This document shows positions 6,249 through 7,338 of a DNA stretch of 7,338 bases, one piece after another. Position 1 is the first letter of the stretch; the number at the start of each line of letters is the position of its first letter. The stretch is from the NCBI GenBank assembly GCA_964575715.1, contig CAZNSG010000315.1, positions 1-7,338 of the forward strand, read 5' to 3'. A program made the translations under genes and the position numbers. The DNA is from PNAI01 sp964575715 (GTDB taxonomy: Bacteria; Pseudomonadota; Alphaproteobacteria; Rhizobiales; Xanthobacteraceae). Below the pieces are notes generated by a model. The model was given only the letters and a program-made list of their open reading frames with translations. It made no database searches and was not told where the DNA came from.

Positions 6249-6301
6249 CCGACATAGGCTGGCAGCAACCAGCACCCTGCGGCCGAGGGGACGAGGGTCG
6301 G
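6249..6301 (+). other. Inverted-repeat-rich leader segment before the UbiD-family gene
   Basis: Several nested repeats fit a multibranched fold: CCGAC (6249-6253) with GTCGG (6297-6301) as a closing stem, GCTGG (6258-6262) with CCAGC (6269-6273) as a hairpin with a six-base loop, and ACCCT (6274-6278) with AGGGT (6294-6298). The last stem competes with the closing stem for two bases, so the two could be alternatives. I do not recognise a known riboswitch here; cobalamin, FMN, TPP and SAM cores were considered and do not fit. In a GC-rich genome short pairings arise easily by chance. Confidence 0.25.
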
Positions 6302-6351
6302 TGACCGGAAACCGTTGGAATCCGCACACTCCGGCCCCGTCGCGATAAGGA

Positions 6352-6361
6352 GCGATATCGC
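6352..6361. repeat. Perfect 10-bp palindrome between Shine-Dalgarno and start of the UbiD-family gene
   Basis: GCGATATCGC overlaps the end of AAGGAG (6347-6352) and ends two bases before the ATG at 6364. It could bind a protein or slightly occlude ribosome access; it may also be chance. Confidence 0.3.
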
Positions 6362-6363
6362 CC

Positions 6364-7338
6364 ATGACAATTACCAAATCGAACAACCGAAGCGCCCGTG
6401 TGCCCTATGACGATTTGCGCGAATGGATCACCGAAGCTGAACGGCTTGGGGAGCTGACTCACGCCAGCGGCTACTCCTGGCAGGAGGACATTGGAATGGC
6501 GGCGGAGCTTCTTCAGCACGACGCCCGCGCACCCGCGGCGCTGTTTGACGATATTCCGGGCTATCCGAAGGGTTTCCGCGTCTTGACCAATTTCTTCGGC
6601 GGCCAGCGGCAAAATATGACGCTCGGATTTTCGCCTGAGCTCAATAAAATCGAACTTTCAGAATCCTTCCTCAGGGATTTTCAGCAGATCTCCGATAAGC
6701 CGCTACCCTACGAGGTGGTGGACGCCGGCCCTGTCATGGAAAATGTGATCGAGGGCGACGCCATCGACGTTACCAGGTTTCCGACTCCCGTATGGCACGA
6801 TCGCGATGAGGGGCGCCGCTATATCGGCACGGGCAGCTTCAACGTGACCCGAGATCCCGAAGAGGGATGGGTCAATGCCGGCACCTATCGGGTAATGATC
6901 CACGACGCCAAACGGCTCGGCTTCTACATTTCTCCCGGAAAACACGGCCGCATCCATCGCGACAAGTATCAGCAACAGAATAAGCCGATGCCAGTCTGCA
7001 TCGTCATCGGCGGCGATCCGCTGACTTTTCTGATGGCATGCACGGAGATCCCTTACGGAGTGTGCGAGTTCGAAATCGCCGGTGCCTATCGCGGCCGCCC
7101 GCAAAAAGTGTTGAAGGGCAAGTATACCGACCTGCCCTATCCCGCCAATGCGGAGATCGTCATCGAGGGTTTCGTGGAGCCGGGGAATAATCTCCCGGAG
7201 GGGCCTTTCGGAGAATGGACCGGGTATTACGGCTCTAAAATGCGCAGCGAGCCGGTGCTGGACATCAAGGCGATCTATCATCGCAACGACCCGATCATCC
7301 TTGGCTGCCCGCCGCAGCGCCCGCCCGAGGAGCAGGCC
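6364..7338 (+). CDS. UbiD-family prenylated-FMN (de)carboxylase, 3' end cut by window edge
   Basis: Reversible non-oxidative decarboxylase of aromatic or alpha,beta-unsaturated acids, dependent on prenylated FMN, a divalent metal and K+. The frame is open for 325 codons to the window edge; the family usually has about 480-530 residues, so roughly a third is missing. Key residues, judged by spacing against fungal Fdc1, are Asn171 and Arg176 (NAGTYR), His194 and probably Glu235 as cofactor/metal ligands, and Glu279/Glu284 in EGPFGEWTGYYG as the catalytic acid-base pair with Arg176. All are present, so the enzyme looks active. The ATG follows AAGGAG by 11 bases, a rather long gap. No UbiX-type prenyltransferase is in view. 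Beside benzoyl-CoA genes it may act on phthaloyl-CoA, a hydroxybenzoate or a similar compound; the substrate cannot be told from this part, so no gene symbol is given. Confidence 0.88.
   Translation, partial: MTITKSNNRSARVPYDDLREWITEAERLGELTHASGYSWQEDIGMAAELLQHDARAPAALFDDIPGYPKGFRVLTNFFGGQRQNMTLGFSPELNKIELSESFLRDFQQISDKPLPYEVVDAGPVMENVIEGDAIDVTRFPTPVWHDRDEGRRYIGTGSFNVTRDPEEGWVNAGTYRVMIHDAKRLGFYISPGKHGRIHRDKYQQQNKPMPVCIVIGGDPLTFLMACTEIPYGVCEFEIAGAYRGRPQKVLKGKYTDLPYPANAEIVIEGFVEPGNNLPEGPFGEWTGYYGSKMRSEPVLDIKAIYHRNDPIILGCPPQRPPEEQA

Noticed and set aside
6300..6350. Resemblance of GGAATCCG...GGCCCCGTCGCGATAAGG to part of a cobalamin riboswitch
   Set aside because: Only a loose likeness; the conserved B12 box and the full set of paired elements are missing, and neither the gene nor the pathway here needs cobalamin.
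5563..6612. 349-residue open frame on the minus strand across the ferritin-like gene and the UbiD leader
   Set aside because: It opposes three genes with intact motifs, runs through the intergenic gap, and its translation is arginine-rich and without a recognisable family. Treated as a chance frame despite its length.
6703..7281. 192-residue open frame on the minus strand inside the UbiD-family gene
   Set aside because: Shadow of the intact UbiD-family frame; no independent start signal or family likeness.
1..7338. Insertion sequences, CRISPR repeats, tRNA or rRNA genes, phage or toxin-antitoxin genes
   Set aside because: None seen on either strand; the window is filled by seven metabolic or accessory coding genes and two short regulatory gaps, with no terminal repeats or broken genes.

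Overview
The window is a GC-rich, tightly packed bacterial segment devoted to anaerobic breakdown of aromatic compounds through benzoyl-CoA. Two gene groups diverge from one control region. The set of Dch, Had and Oah plus a two-subunit 2-oxoglutarate:ferredoxin oxidoreductase is the Thauera/Magnetospirillum version of the pathway, as opposed to the badHI version of Rhodopseudomonas palustris. The organism is therefore most likely a facultatively anaerobic, denitrifying or phototrophic proteobacterium. FNR/FixK-like sites fit an alpha- or betaproteobacterium. The genus cannot be read from this sequence alone.

Minus strand, read right to left from about 2875 to 1: had (6-hydroxycyclohex-1-ene-1-carbonyl-CoA dehydrogenase), oah (6-oxocyclohex-1-ene-1-carbonyl-CoA hydrolase) and dch (cyclohexa-1,5-diene-1-carbonyl-CoA hydratase, cut by the left window edge). 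The three act in the order Dch, Had, Oah to turn the dienoyl-CoA made by benzoyl-CoA reductase into 3-hydroxypimelyl-CoA. The genes are packed: the Shine-Dalgarno of oah overlaps the stop region of had, and oah and dch overlap by ATGA.

Control region 2876-3077: it holds a near-perfect FNR/CRP-type box (2960-2977), a separate 24-bp dyad (2992-3015) that would lie over the -10/start of a rightward promoter, and a 7-bp-stem hairpin (3031-3051) in the probable korA leader. This suggests oxygen-responsive activation combined with a second, possibly aromatic-responsive, repressor.

Plus strand: korA (fused gamma-alpha subunit), korB (thiamine-diphosphate/Fe-S beta subunit) and a small ferritin-like di-iron protein, all overlapping by 1 to 4 bases and so probably translationally coupled. 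KorAB oxidises 2-oxoglutarate and supplies the low-potential ferredoxin electrons needed by ATP-dependent benzoyl-CoA reductase. The di-iron protein may protect this oxygen-sensitive module. After a 207-bp gap with a hairpin, a second weaker FNR-like box and a leader rich in inverted repeats comes a UbiD-family (prenylated-FMN) decarboxylase, cut by the right edge, which probably feeds an aromatic acid or its CoA ester towards benzoyl-CoA. The benzoyl-CoA reductase genes (bcrCBAD or equivalent), the ferredoxin and a UbiX-type prenyltransferase are not in the window.
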